A stretch of DNA of 64,000 bases from Mesorhizobium sp. ES1-1 (GCF_020164785.1 NZ_JAIUGX010000002.1:248001-312000); one strand, 5' to 3'; shown: positions 8,573 through 20,558, counted from the stretch's first letter. Translations and numbers: made by a program. Notes: a model not told the origin generated them from the sequence alone.

Positions 8573-8728
8573 TCAGCCAGCGCGAGGCGATATGATCTTT
8601 TGCGCAGGCTTGTTCTTCTTGGCGGTGTGAAGAAGGGCGGCGACGATCGCCGCCGGGCCGATCGCGCGATAGTGCTTGGTCAGCGCCGGGTGCTTGGCGC
8701 GGCTGGACTCTTGCTTGCTTCGGAGCAT
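8573..8728 (-). CDS. Small basic protein, 51 aa
   Basis: A short frame with ATG at 8728 and TGA at 8573-8575. It starts MLRSKQESSRAKHPALTKHY, continues with an Ala/Ile-rich helix (IGPAAIVAALLHTAKK) and ends PAQKIISPRAG. GGGAAG lies 9 nt before the ATG. It has many Lys/Arg/His and few acidic residues, so it may bind nucleic acid or membrane. No family recognised. It converges on yedK. Codon choice looks like that of neighbouring genes, which favours a real gene. Confidence 0.5.
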   Translation of the reverse strand: MLRSKQESSRAKHPALTKHYRAIGPAAIVAALLHTAKKNKPAQKIISPRAG

Positions 8729-9113
8729 GGTTTCTTCCCAGGTAACATTTCCGTGTCATCGTTGATGGCCGAATCCGACCAAATCGTGACGTCTGGTCCT
8801 CTAGCCGGCGAATGTTTCATGACTGTGCCGACATGTTTAATAAAATGTTTCACGGAGCGATTACCTGTGCTTCAGCGACGGTTTTGTTGAAACGAGCGAC
8901 TTGACGGCAACACTGGGCAAGGCGATAAAGCCGCCCATGAAAACGTCTTTCGCCATTTGTGGTATTTGCATTATTGGCTAGCTTCGCGCTGGTCCGGACG
9001 TTTTCGCCTCATCTTTCCCCAGATTGGACAAACGCCCCGGCCAGCAGGCTGGAGTCCGTGTTGCGTCTCGGCGCGGTGTGGGCTTCCGAGTACAACAGAC
9101 CGGGAAGGCACGA
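8729..9113. other. Non-coding interval upstream of cysS
   Basis: A 385-bp stretch between the small basic gene and cysS. It is less GC-rich than its surroundings around 8800-8960 and holds a candidate promoter at 8901-8929. I see no protein-like frame and no strong terminator. Confidence 0.6.
8901..8929 (+). promoter_or_regulatory. Candidate sigma-70 promoter for cysS
   Basis: TTGACG (8901-8906), a 17-bp spacer, and GATAAA (8924-8929; 4 of 6 to TATAAT). It points to cysS and would give a leader of about 180 nt. Supported only by consensus match and position. Confidence 0.4.
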
Positions 9114-10550
9114 ATGTCTGACGCATCCAAGGGCCTGCGCCTCCACAACACGCTAACGCGGAGCAAGCAGGACTTCGTCCCGATCGATCCGCGCAATGTG
9201 CGCATGTATGTCTGCGGCCCGACGGTCTATGACTTCGCCCATATCGGCAATGCCAGGCCGGTCATCGTCTTCGACGTGTTGTTCCGCCTGCTGCGACACG
9301 TCTATGGCGAGGCGCATGTCACTTATGTGCGCAACATCACCGATGTCGACGACAAGATCAACGCGCGCGCCCTGCGTGATTTCGGCGGCGAGATCGCTTC
9401 CGGGGCGCTTTCCCTCAACGAGGCGATCCGCCGCGTCACCGAGAAGACCGCCGATCAGTTTCACAGGGACGTTGCGGCGCTGGGCTGCCTGGAGCCCACA
9501 TTCGAGCCGCGCGCTACCGATTTCGTCGAGCCGCGCGCCGATGGCAAGGCCGACATGATCACCTTGATTCAAAGCCTGATCGAACGCGGCCATGCCTATG
9601 TCGCGGCAGGAGAAGTCCTGTTCGACACCGCGTCGATGCCGGACTATGGCGAGCTCTCGAAACGCAACCTCGATGAGCAGCAGGCCGGTGCTCGCGTCGC
9701 CGTCGACGCGCACAAAAAGAGCTCAGGCGACTTCGTGCTTTGGAAACTCTCCTCGCCGGAAGAGCCGGGCTGGAAGTCTCCATGGGGCAGGGGCCGTCCG
9801 GGCTGGCATATTGAATGCTCGGCCATGTCGGCTGCCTATCTCGGCGAGGTCTTCGACATCCATGGCGGCGGTCTCGACCTGATCTTCCCGCATCACGAGA
9901 ACGAAATCGCTCAGTCGCGCTGCGCCCATGGCACCGAAGCGATGGCAAGGGTCTGGATGCACAATGGCTTCCTGCAGGTCGAAGGCCAGAAGATGTCGAA
10001 GAGCCTCGGCAATTTCTATTCGATCAACGCGTTGCTGGAGACCAGGACCTTTGGCGGACGCGAATGGCCGGGCGAGGTGCTGCGGCTGGCGATGTTGATG
10101 ACGCACTATCGCGAGCCGATCGATTTTTCGGTACGAAAGCTGGAAGAGGCCGAGAACACCCTGCGCAAATGGAAGCGAGCGGCGGATCTTGCGACATCAC
10201 CGGCAGCCAGCTTGCCTGCCGAGGTTCTGGATGCGTTGTCTGATGATCTCGCCACCTACGCCGCCTTCCAGGTGCTGACGCGGCTGGCGGGCGAGGCGGG
10301 GGACGACAATGAGGCGGCGTCATGGCTGAAAGCGTCGCTGTTGTTTTTGGGCTTCGATGTCGCCTCCGCGACTGTGGATGAGGACAACATCTCCAGGGCA
10401 ATCGCCGATCGCCTGGCACTCATCGCCGCCAAGAATTGGGCGGCGGCCGATCGCATCCGCGACGACTTGCTGGCGCAGGGCGTGCAGTTGAAGGATGGCA
10501 AGGACCCGGCTACCGGCGAACGTGTGACGACGTGGGAGGTCAAGCGGTGA
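9114..10550 (+). CDS. cysS: Cysteine--tRNA ligase
   Basis: A 478-aa class I aminoacyl-tRNA synthetase charging tRNA-Cys. The HIGH-type motif is HIGN (43-46) within [16 protein letters not shown], with the zinc-binding Cys34 nearby; [10 protein letters not shown] and [15 protein letters not shown] supply the remaining zinc ligands; KMSKS is at 293-297. The C-terminal domain shows [19 protein letters not shown], typical of CysRS. The frame is open 30 codons upstream, but the ATG at 9114 has GGGAAGG in front and begins the conserved part. It precedes a repeat-containing intergenic region. Confidence 0.97.
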   Translation: MSDASKGLRLHNTLTRSKQDFVPIDPRNVRMYVCGPTVYDFAHIGNARPVIVFDVLFRLLRHVYGEAHVTYVRNITDVDDKINARALRDFGGEIASGALSLNEAIRRVTEKTADQFHRDVAALGCLEPTFEPRATDFVEPRADGKADMITLIQSLIERGHAYVAAGEVLFDTASMPDYGELSKRNLDEQQAGARVAVDAHKKSSGDFVLWKLSSPEEPGWKSPWGRGRPGWHIECSAMSAAYLGEVFDIHGGGLDLIFPHHENEIAQSRCAHGTEAMARVWMHNGFLQVEGQKMSKSLGNFYSINALLETRTFGGREWPGEVLRLAMLMTHYREPIDFSVRKLEEAENTLRKWKRAADLATSPAASLPAEVLDALSDDLATYAAFQVLTRLAGEAGDDNEAASWLKASLLFLGFDVASATVDEDNISRAIADRLALIAAKNWAAADRIRDDLLAQGVQLKDGKDPATGERVTTWEVKR

Positions 10551-10600
10551 CGGCGGCGCCAAGGGCCTCTACAAGTTTGGCGGAGGCGCTGGTAACAGCC

Positions 10601-10647
10601 CATCTCCCCCCTTGCGGGGGAGATGCCCGGCAGGGCAGAGGGGGGTG
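10601..10647 (+). repeat. Palindromic intergenic repeat, unit A
   Basis: A 47-bp GC-rich unit made of two adjacent hairpins. The first pairs ATCTCCCCC with GGGGGAGAT around a short loop; the second pairs GCCC with GGGC around GGCA. A G-rich end, AGAGGGGGGTG, follows. A closely matching unit lies inverted at 10733-10778. Such units are typical of dispersed rhizobial intergenic palindromes. Confidence 0.8.
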
Positions 10648-10732
10648 TGAAGGATTGCCAACTTTTGCGTTTGTCCGTTCCAATTGTTTCTTGAGAGGGC
10701 AGCGGCCGCCGGTTGATAAGCTGGCGGGACAG

Positions 10733-10778
10733 CACCCCCCTCTGTCCTGCCGGACATCTCCCCCGCATGGGGGGAGAT
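10733..10778 (-). repeat. Palindromic intergenic repeat, unit B (inverted copy)
   Basis: The reverse complement matches unit A over the whole length with few differences. The second stem reads GTCC/GGAC here and GCCC/GGGC in unit A, a compensatory C-G to T-A change that keeps pairing. With unit A inverted 85 bp away, the region could form one long hairpin or cruciform. The DUF559 gene starts 49 bp after unit B. Confidence 0.8.
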
Positions 10779-10827
10779 CGGCTGCTGCCCGGATTTTCGC
10801 TAATCTCCAGCGCAAGGCCGCCTGACT

Positions 10828-11235
10828 ATGGGTCACGATCTCGTTCAGTCACGCCACCGCCGGAATGCAAAAACGATGCGTCGTGTCATGACCGAAGCAG
10901 AGTTGAAACTATGGAATGAGTTACGTGCCCATCGGCTGATGGGGATGGGCTTTCGCCGGCAGGTCCCGATTGGCCCCTATATCGTGGATTTTGCCTGCTC
11001 GGCTCATAGCCTCATTGTTGAGGTCGATGGCAGTCAACACGCGGACGCGGGGCATTTGCAATATGACGAGGCACGAAGCGTCTATTTGCAGGCCAGCGGC
11101 TGGACCATCCTGCGTTTCTGGAACGACGACGTCATTCGCGATATGGGCAATGTTTGTCAGCACATCGTAATCGAGGCCGGTTTGGCGGCTGCCCAGGTGC
11201 CGGCGAGCGAACCAGCGAGGGAGGCTGTACTATGA
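10828..11235 (+). CDS. DUF559 protein (Vsr-like, PD-(D/E)XK fold)
   Basis: A 135-aa protein of the DUF559 family, related in fold to very-short-patch-repair endonucleases. Visible blocks: MTEAELKLWNELRAHRL (21-37), FRRQVPIGPYIVDFAC (42-57, Asp54), LIVEVDGSQH (62-71, Glu65 and Asp67) and GWTILRFWNDDV (91-102). Glu23 or Glu25, Asp54, Glu65 and Asp67 are the likely metal site. Nuclease activity is an inference from the fold. Its TGA overlaps the start of the next gene (ATGA), and it sits beside the inverted palindromic repeats at 10601-10778. A C-terminal tail after residue 117 is not conserved-looking. Confidence 0.82.
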   Translation: MGHDLVQSRHRRNAKTMRRVMTEAELKLWNELRAHRLMGMGFRRQVPIGPYIVDFACSAHSLIVEVDGSQHADAGHLQYDEARSVYLQASGWTILRFWNDDVIRDMGNVCQHIVIEAGLAAAQVPASEPAREAVL

Positions 11236-11619
11236 TCGACCACCTTGGCATCATCGTTGCCGATTTCGATACGTCCAAGGCCTTCTACGACAAGGCGATG
11301 GCGCCATTGGGCGCTGCCTTACTTTACATGGTGCCGCAGGAATTCACTGGCGGCGCCATGGTTGGCGGCTATGGCCGCGACCGTCCGGTGTTCTGGCTGA
11401 ATGCCGGCAAGGAGCGGCCGAAGGATCGTCAGCACGTGGCCTTTACAGCGCGCAGCCGCGCCGAAGTCGACGCTTTCCATGCGGCGGCTGGCCGCCGACG
11501 GCAGGGACAATGGCGCTCCTGGCCTGCGCCCGCACTATCATGCGAACTACTACGGCGCCTTCGTCTTCGATCCTGACGGCAACAATGTCGAGCCGTCTGC
11601 CATGAACCGGAGTGACTAA
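11232..11619 (+). pseudogene. VOC/glyoxalase family gene, frameshifted
   Basis: The first part (ATG at 11232, after GGGAGG) reads MIDHLGIIVADFDTSKAFYD, the first beta-alpha-beta unit of a vicinal-oxygen-chelate metalloenzyme. The frame goes wrong near 11484-11495: the family continuation (LAADGRDNGAPGLRPHYHAN, then GAFVFDPDGNNVE) is in a different frame running to a TAA at 11617-11619. A 2-nt loss, or 1-nt gain, in the GCGGCGGC tract explains it. As written the first frame yields 114 aa with an unrelated Arg-rich end. Both halves look conserved, so this is either recent decay or a sequencing error. Confidence 0.8.
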
Positions 11620-11620
11620 G

Positions 11621-12108
11621 ATGAGCCTCGACAATCGGCCGATCTACACGGGTGGCTGCCAATGCGGCGCGGTTCGGTTTCGCGTCGAGGGCGCGCTTGG
11701 CGACGCCTCGGTCTGCCATTGCCGCATGTGCCAGAAGGCTTTCGGCTCTTTCTACGCACCGCTGGTTTCGGTGCATGACGCCAAGCTCGATTGGACACGC
11801 GGCGAGCCGAAATACTTCCGCTCGTCCAACAGGGTCGACCGCGGCTTTTGCGCCAATTGCGGCACGCCGCTGACTTTCACCGCACCGGACGGGGTCGGCC
11901 TCGCCATCGGCGCCTTCGACAATCCGGCGGAAATCGTGCCGCTGGTGCAGTGGGGCGTCGAGGCGAAGCTGCCCTATGTCGACGCGATTCCGCAATTGCG
12001 GGGCGAGGAGACGATGGCTGACTTGTCGTCGGCCGCCTATCTGGCCGACCTCATCTCCTACCAGCATCCCGACCACGACACTGAACAATGGCCGCCAAAG
12101 GAAAAGCC

Positions 12109-12112
<4 letters not shown>
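11621..12112 (+). CDS. GFA family zinc protein (glutathione-dependent formaldehyde-activating-like), copy 1
   Basis: A 163-aa protein of the GFA/CENP-V fold. Zinc ligands are visible as CQC (C13, C15), CHCRMC (C32, C34, C37) and CANC (C77, C80). Family members such as Gfa bind glutathione and were proposed to promote S-hydroxymethylglutathione formation; most have no proven substrate. The ATG at 11621 has CCGGAG upstream. Its TGA overlaps the next gene by ATGA. The adjacent protein is a paralogue with the same cysteine pattern. Confidence 0.88.
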
Positions 12113-15154
<3,042 letters not shown>

Positions 15155-15182
15155 TTTGAACCATCAGCGAAACTCCATTGAT

Positions 15183-15206
15183 CCATCATAACTTTGCGAT
15201 GGTTTT
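15183..15206 (+). terminator. Weak candidate terminator after cimA
   Basis: CCATC pairs with GATGG across a 10-nt loop and is followed by TTTT, 28 bp after the cimA stop. The 5-bp stem is short, so this is a marginal call. Confidence 0.3.
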
Positions 15207-15236
15207 GCCAGGGGGACTGAGCCATAGCGTTGGCCC

Positions 15237-16166
15237 ATGGCCATTGAAGCAACGACCCTGGATGCGAATGCAAAGGGCCGGCGCGGCTTCCTGCTCGCGC
15301 TGGGCGCCTATCTCCTGTGGGGGTTGCTGCCTTTCTATATGAAGGCCGTGGCGCATCTGCCGCTCGCCGAAGTCATCGCCAACCGCATCGTCTGGTCCGT
15401 CCCGATCGCCGCCGCTGTCCTGGTCTGGGCGGGCCGCACTGCGGATTTCAAGGCGGCGCTGCGCTCGCCGCGCACCATCGCCATGGCCGCACTCACGGCG
15501 GCTCTGATCTCGCTCAATTGGGGCATCTACGTCTGGGCGATCGCCGTCGACCGTACGGTCGAGACAGCGCTCGGCTATTACATAAATCCCTTGGTCAACG
15601 TCGTTGTCGGAGCGCTGCTGCTTGGCGAGCGGCTCGACCGACTGCGGGTCGCAGCAGTCGTGCTGGCGGCGATCGCGGTCGCGGTGCTGACCTTCGAGGG
15701 CGGCAAGCTGCCCGTGGTGTCACTGGCCTTAGCGTTTTCCTTCGCCGCCTACGGCTTCTTTCGCAAGACGTTGCCGATAGGCCCGAGCCAGGGCTTCCTG
15801 CTCGAAGTGCTTCTGCTGTCGGTGCCGGCCCTTGGCTATATCGTCTATCTGATCGCCAGCGGGCAGGACCATCTTGTGTCCGGCAATATGACCGACACGG
15901 CGTTGCTGATCGGCTGCGGCCCCGTCACGTCGGTGCCGCTGCTGCTGTTCGCCTTCGGCGCCAAGCTGTTGCGCCTCTCCACCATTGGCATCATGCAATA
16001 TATCGCGCCGACCATGGTCTTCCTGATCGCCGTCCTGATCTTCAATGAGCCTTTCGACACGGTTCAAGCCATAGCCTTTGCACTGATCTGGGCAGCTTTA
16101 GCCATCTACTCCTGGTCGATGTTCCGCGGTCGGGAAAGTCGGGCGACAGTGCCCGCAGCACGGTAG
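15237..16166 (+). CDS. rarD: RarD-type EamA transporter
   Basis: A 309-aa inner-membrane protein with about ten hydrophobic segments in two EamA repeats. RGFLLALGAYLLWGLLPFYM (15-34), the NRIVWSVP segment and the C-terminal IGIMQYIAPTMVFLIAV are typical of RarD, a drug/metabolite-superfamily member. RarD gives chloramphenicol sensitivity phenotypes in some species; the physiological substrate is unknown. It follows cimA by 82 bp and precedes a GST gene in the same direction by 10 bp, so the last two may be co-transcribed. Confidence 0.9.
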   Translation: MAIEATTLDANAKGRRGFLLALGAYLLWGLLPFYMKAVAHLPLAEVIANRIVWSVPIAAAVLVWAGRTADFKAALRSPRTIAMAALTAALISLNWGIYVWAIAVDRTVETALGYYINPLVNVVVGALLLGERLDRLRVAAVVLAAIAVAVLTFEGGKLPVVSLALAFSFAAYGFFRKTLPIGPSQGFLLEVLLLSVPALGYIVYLIASGQDHLVSGNMTDTALLIGCGPVTSVPLLLFAFGAKLLRLSTIGIMQYIAPTMVFLIAVLIFNEPFDTVQAIAFALIWAALAIYSWSMFRGRESRATVPAAR

Positions 16167-16176
16167 AGGTCCTCCG

Positions 16177-16863
16177 ATGTATGTCCTGCACATCGCCAAC
16201 AAGAACTATTCTTCGTGGTCGCTTCGGCCATGGGTGCTGATGCGGACGCTGGACATCCCGTTCGAGGAGCGACTGACGCCATTTCCGACCGGATCGAGCT
16301 GGGATCTCTACCGGTCATTTTCGCCCAATGGCCGCGTGCCATGCCTGAGCGACGATGACCGGCCGGTCTGGGATTCCCTTGCCATCATCGAATATTTGGC
16401 GGAACGCCACCACGGCGTCTGGCCTGTCGAGGCCAGGGCGCGCGCCTGGGCGCGGTCCGCCGCGGCCGAGATGCATTCGAGCTTCACCGCGCTCCGCAAC
16501 GATTGCCCGATGAATTGCGGTGTGCGTGTGGAGCCGTTCCCGATGTCGGCTGCGCTGGAACAGGATCTCTTTCGGCTCGGCGATCTCTGGAATGATGGCC
16601 TTGCCCGTTTCGCCGGCCCATTTCTGGCCGGAGCCCATTTCACCGCCGTCGATGCCTTCTTTGCCCCGGTGGCGTTTCGGGCTCAGTCCTATGGGCTCGC
16701 TTTCGAGGGTGCGGCTGCCGACTATCCGGCACGCCTGCTAGCCCTGCCGGCAATGCGCCAATGGTATGCCGACGCCATTGCCGAACCTTGGCGTGAGCCG
16801 GGCCACGAGGCGGAAGTCACGGCCGCCGGCACCATAACAGAGGATTTTCGCGCGACGGCCTAG
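16177..16863 (+). CDS. Glutathione S-transferase family protein
   Basis: A 228-aa protein with an N-terminal thioredoxin-like domain (NKNYSSWSLRPWVLMRTLDI, 8-27, with the probable catalytic Ser12 or Ser13) and PNGRVPCLSDDDRPVWDSLAIIEYL, holding the cis-Pro and the glutathione-binding Asp-Ser. The C-terminal helical domain spans about 90-215. It belongs to the bacterial zeta/omega-like GSTs; the substrate is unknown. It converges on the CorA/ZntB gene with a 14-bp gap. Confidence 0.88.
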   Translation: MYVLHIANKNYSSWSLRPWVLMRTLDIPFEERLTPFPTGSSWDLYRSFSPNGRVPCLSDDDRPVWDSLAIIEYLAERHHGVWPVEARARAWARSAAAEMHSSFTALRNDCPMNCGVRVEPFPMSAALEQDLFRLGDLWNDGLARFAGPFLAGAHFTAVDAFFAPVAFRAQSYGLAFEGAAADYPARLLALPAMRQWYADAIAEPWREPGHEAEVTAAGTITEDFRATA

Positions 16864-16877
16864 ATGTCGCGCTGTTG

Positions 16878-17915
16878 TCAACTTCCTCTGCCGAGCCCTC
16901 TGACGAACAAGAAGGTGGCCGCCGCGATAACCAGCGATATGCCGGTCACCACCCGGAAGCCCATCGGCGTGTCGGTCAGTGGCAGCCCACCGACATTCAT
17001 GCCGAACAGGCCGGAGATGATGGTCATCGGCAGCAGCACCGCCGTCATAACGGAAAGCGCATAAAGCAGCCGGTTCGACTGCATGGTCAGCTTGGCCATC
17101 AGCTCATCCTGCAACAGCCTTGTGCGTGCCTGCAACTGCTCGCCGTCATGATAGAGCGTGTGAGCCCGCTGCGAGAGCCTCGCCGCCATGACGCTGAGCG
17201 GCTCGGGCAGTTCGTCGCGGTGGGAATGCTCAAGATGCCTGAACAGGTTGGTGAGTGTGGCCATCTGCCGATGGATCACCACCAGCTGCCGCCGCGCCTC
17301 GACCAGGGACTGCCGTTCATTGTGCCATGCATCGCGCACCACGCGATCCTCGATGCCGTCGAGCGTGTCGCCCAGCTTGCTGAGGCCGCGCGCCATGCCG
17401 TCGAGCGACTGGCCCATGACCGCTTCTATTAGCTCAGCCGGCGAACGGAATTTGCGGGCCCCGTTCTCCACCGCCTTGCGGACAGCGTCCACTGATTCGA
17501 GCGGCTGCTTGCGGGCGCCGATCAGCATCGTGTCGTTCAAGGCGAAACGGAAATGGACGAGGCCTCGCGCCTCCGAAAAATCGTGCCTCAAATCCGGCAG
17601 GTCACCAAACAGCCAGTTGTCCTCGTAGTCGATATGGCAGCCATGGCTGGGAGCGAGGAATGCATCGCGAGCCGCTGAAGACAAGGCCTTCTCGGCGCTT
17701 ATCTCCTGGCGGGCATGCAGGTCGGTGATCTGGTAGCTGCGCCAAGTCCATGCCGCCTGAGCGGAATCCGTGGTACGCAGGCCGTCGGCGGAAAAATGAT
17801 AGACGAAGAACAGCCCATGCTCATCCGGCATGTAAGCCGACAGATCGGTGCCTTCGGGTGCGAGAGCGATGTTCAAGGGGGGACGTGCCAGAATTGGTTT
17901 CGACGCGTGCTGCAT
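16878..17915 (-). CDS. zntB: CorA/ZntB family divalent cation transporter
   Basis: A 345-aa protein. A large N-terminal cytoplasmic domain is followed by two C-terminal transmembrane helices; GMNVGG after the first helix is the family selectivity motif. The GLPLTDTPMGF segment resembles ZntB, a proton-coupled Zn importer, more than CorA, which moves Mg. Direction of transport cannot be shown here. The frame extends upstream to a GTG at 17945; I chose the ATG at 17915, with low certainty. The LOG gene lies upstream in the same direction. Confidence 0.82.
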   Translation of the reverse strand: MQHASKPILARPPLNIALAPEGTDLSAYMPDEHGLFFVYHFSADGLRTTDSAQAAWTWRSYQITDLHARQEISAEKALSSAARDAFLAPSHGCHIDYEDNWLFGDLPDLRHDFSEARGLVHFRFALNDTMLIGARKQPLESVDAVRKAVENGARKFRSPAELIEAVMGQSLDGMARGLSKLGDTLDGIEDRVVRDAWHNERQSLVEARRQLVVIHRQMATLTNLFRHLEHSHRDELPEPLSVMAARLSQRAHTLYHDGEQLQARTRLLQDELMAKLTMQSNRLLYALSVMTAVLLPMTIISGLFGMNVGGLPLTDTPMGFRVVTGISLVIAAATFLFVRGLGRGS

Positions 17916-18069
17916 GGCCGTCACGCAGGCAACGACCCCTAGCACGAGCAGACCTGGTTTCGTGTGACAGGTTCTTGACAGCCGATCACGCCTGCCGGTG
18001 TGGCCGGATGGTGGGGCGGCAAGTCAGTAACCGCGTCGCCTTCGGCCTTACCGGCCGCTGGCGTTCCCG

Positions 18070-18681
18070 CTACATCTTCTCGATCACCGACTGCACGCCT
18101 TCCGTTGGCGCGTCGACCGAAGAGCCAGCAACCATGATGGCGGCGACGATCGCTTCGGGGTCTTCCACCACCAGCGGCTTGACCCGCTGCGCGGTATGGA
18201 TGAAGCCCTCCGTCGCCATGTGATCAAGCAACGCCAGCATGGGATCCCAGAACCCGTTGACATTGCCGAAGACGATGGGCTTGCGGTGATGTCCAAGCTG
18301 GGCCCAGGTCATGATCTCGACGATCTCTTCGACCGTACCGATACCGCCGGGCAGCGCCACAAAGGCGTCGGATTTCTCGAACATGCTGTGTTTGCGCTCA
18401 TGCATGTTCTCGGTGATCAGCAACTCGTCGAGGCGGTCCAGCGCGGTTTCGGTTGCCTCCCGGTTGATCAGGAAGCGCGGGATGATGCCCGTCACCTTGC
18501 CGCCGGCCTTGAGCGCACCTTCAGCGACGGCGCCCATGATGCCCTTGGTGCCGCCGCCATAGATCAGCCTCAGCCCTGCCTTGGCAATCGAGCGTCCGAG
18601 CAGGTGTCCGGCCTTGACATGAATTCCATCGCGGCCCGGAGATGAGCCGCAATAGACGCAGATGGATCGAATCGTGTTCAT
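18070..18681 (-). CDS. LOG family Rossmann-fold protein (TIGR00730)
   Basis: A 203-aa protein with the two signatures of cytokinin-activating phosphoribohydrolases: YGGGTKGIMG (41-50) and PGGIGTVEE (111-119), plus MHERK (93-97). The family cleaves N6-modified AMP, or plain AMP, to base and ribose 5-phosphate. In plant-associated bacteria this can release free cytokinin; a housekeeping nucleotide role is equally possible. The ATG has no strong ribosome site. It diverges from the LysM gene. Confidence 0.9.
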   Translation of the reverse strand: MNTIRSICVYCGSSPGRDGIHVKAGHLLGRSIAKAGLRLIYGGGTKGIMGAVAEGALKAGGKVTGIIPRFLINREATETALDRLDELLITENMHERKHSMFEKSDAFVALPGGIGTVEEIVEIMTWAQLGHHRKPIVFGNVNGFWDPMLALLDHMATEGFIHTAQRVKPLVVEDPEAIVAAIMVAGSSVDAPTEGVQSVIEKM

Positions 18682-18824
18682 GCCGATGATTGGTGATAGT
18701 CTGTGAAAGTGTGGTCAAGCCCCAGACGCTCACAAGCATGGCCTTTTTCTGTAGGCCCCTTTTTCTTGTCGGCCTTGGGAAAACACGCTAGACCGGCTTT
18801 AGGTGGCTAAGGGGTAGGGGAAAA

Positions 18825-20558
18825 ATGGCAACTAATCCACTAAGGGTGTTCCTGTTCGCGGCGGGTGGGACCGTTGCGGTCGCGGGAGCCGCCTATGTAT
18901 CGGGCGCACTCGACCCGTATCTCGACAGCTCCCCGCCGGCGCAAGTGGCCGCATTGCCTGCGCCCGAGACCCCCAAACCGGCCGATCCCGGCACGGAAGG
19001 TCGGCTGCCTGCTGCGCCGGCGTCGCCGGCTGCTCCCGCCACTGCCCCCCAGGCAACGGCTCCGGCCGCACCGACCGCGCCAGCCGCCGAGGCGCCCGCC
19101 GCCGGCGCGCCTGCCACGGATGCGACGGCTCCGGTCGCACCGGCAGCCGATGCGGCGGCTCCCGCCGCACCCGCCACGGCCGGCCCGGTCGCACCGACAT
19201 TCGATGTCGTGCGCGTCGAAAGCAACGGTTCCATTGTCGTCGCAGGCAATGCGGCGCCCAATTCCAAGGTTGAGATCCTCAACGGCGCGACCGTCCTCGG
19301 TTCGACGGTCGCCGGCCCCGATGGCGCCTTCGTCATCGTGCTGGACGATCCGCTCAAGCCGGGCGACTACACAATCGCGCTCCGCGCAGTCGCCGGCGAT
19401 GTCGTGACCGCTTCGGCGCAGACAGCTGTCGTCTCGGTTCCCAAGGATGCCGCCGGTCAGGTCCTGGCCATGGTCGAGGAACCCGGCAAGCCAGCGGAAC
19501 TGCTCACCGTTCCGGCGCCCGAGACCAAGCCCGCGGCACCGGCCGCCGGTGATCAGGCGGCTACTCCGGCCCCGGCTGCTGCGGCGACGCCGCCATCACC
19601 GGCGTCTGCCGCTCCGGCACCCGCTGCAACAGCCCCGGCGCCGGCTGCCGAAGCTGCGCCAGCTCCTGCTGCGCCGGCTCCTGCCGTGGCCGCAAAGCCG
19701 CCCTTCGCACCCCTGGCGGAACCCAAGATCGTCGTCGAGGCGGTCGAGATCGACGGCAACAAGATTTTCGTCGCCGGTCTTGCCGATCCGGGGCGTAAGG
19801 TGCGGGCTTATGCCAATGACATCCTGCTTGGTGACGCGCTGACATCGCCGGACGGTCATTTCCTGGTCGAGGCGACACGCGACATTCCGGTCGGCAGCTA
19901 TACCATCCATGTCGACGGTCTCGATGCCGACGGAGCCAAGGTGGTGGCTCGTGCCGCCGTGCCGTTCGAACGCGAACCGGGGGAGGCGATCGCCGCAGTG
20001 GCACCTGCCGAGACCAAGCCCGCCCAAACCAAGCCCACCGAGACCAAGCCGGCCGAGGCTAACCCACCCCCAGCCGCCGTCGCCAGTTCGCCCGCTGCTC
20101 CGGCTACATCAAAGCCTGCCGTTGCCGAGGCCGCGCCAGCCGATTCCGCATCGACTCCCGCCGCACCGGCCACCGACGCGCCAACGCCAGCTCCGCCCGT
20201 CGCCGCCGCTGTGGGTGACACGACAGCTGTACCGCCTGCACCGGAAGCTTCGGCAGTTGTTGCCTCTGCCACACCGCCAGCCGACGTGCCCGAAGTCGTG
20301 TCGCCAAAGCTGGAGCACAGCGACGGTGCCGTCATCATCCGGCGTCATGATACGTTGTGGCGGATTTCGCGGCGCGTCTACGGCCATGGCGTGCGCTACT
20401 CGACCATCTACCTCGCCAACCAGGACCAGATCAGCGATCCCGACCGCATCTGGCCGGGTCAGGTGTTCAAGGTCCCCGAAACGTCGAAGGAAGGTGAAGC
20501 CGCCGACCTCAAGGCCATGGGCGAGCAGGCCACGACGACACCGACCAAGACCAATTGA
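18825..20558 (+). CDS. LysM domain protein with Ig-like repeats
   Basis: A 577-aa protein anchored or exported by an N-terminal hydrophobic segment (about 6-24). After a long Ala/Pro/Thr linker come two related bacterial Ig-like domains (about 126-205 and 301-385, each with GNKI/NGSI, VAG, PDG-F-V and G-YTI), a second Ala/Pro-rich region, and a C-terminal LysM domain (503-553, HDTLWRISRRVYGHG and IWPGQVFKVP) for peptidoglycan binding. It is probably a periplasmic wall-associated scaffold. The low-complexity linkers are rich in GCC/CCG codons. ATG follows GGGGTAGGGG. Function unknown. Confidence 0.85.
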   Translation: MATNPLRVFLFAAGGTVAVAGAAYVSGALDPYLDSSPPAQVAALPAPETPKPADPGTEGRLPAAPASPAAPATAPQATAPAAPTAPAAEAPAAGAPATDATAPVAPAADAAAPAAPATAGPVAPTFDVVRVESNGSIVVAGNAAPNSKVEILNGATVLGSTVAGPDGAFVIVLDDPLKPGDYTIALRAVAGDVVTASAQTAVVSVPKDAAGQVLAMVEEPGKPAELLTVPAPETKPAAPAAGDQAATPAPAAAATPPSPASAAPAPAATAPAPAAEAAPAPAAPAPAVAAKPPFAPLAEPKIVVEAVEIDGNKIFVAGLADPGRKVRAYANDILLGDALTSPDGHFLVEATRDIPVGSYTIHVDGLDADGAKVVARAAVPFEREPGEAIAAVAPAETKPAQTKPTETKPAEANPPPAAVASSPAAPATSKPAVAEAAPADSASTPAAPATDAPTPAPPVAAAVGDTTAVPPAPEASAVVASATPPADVPEVVSPKLEHSDGAVIIRRHDTLWRISRRVYGHGVRYSTIYLANQDQISDPDRIWPGQVFKVPETSKEGEAADLKAMGEQATTTPTKTN

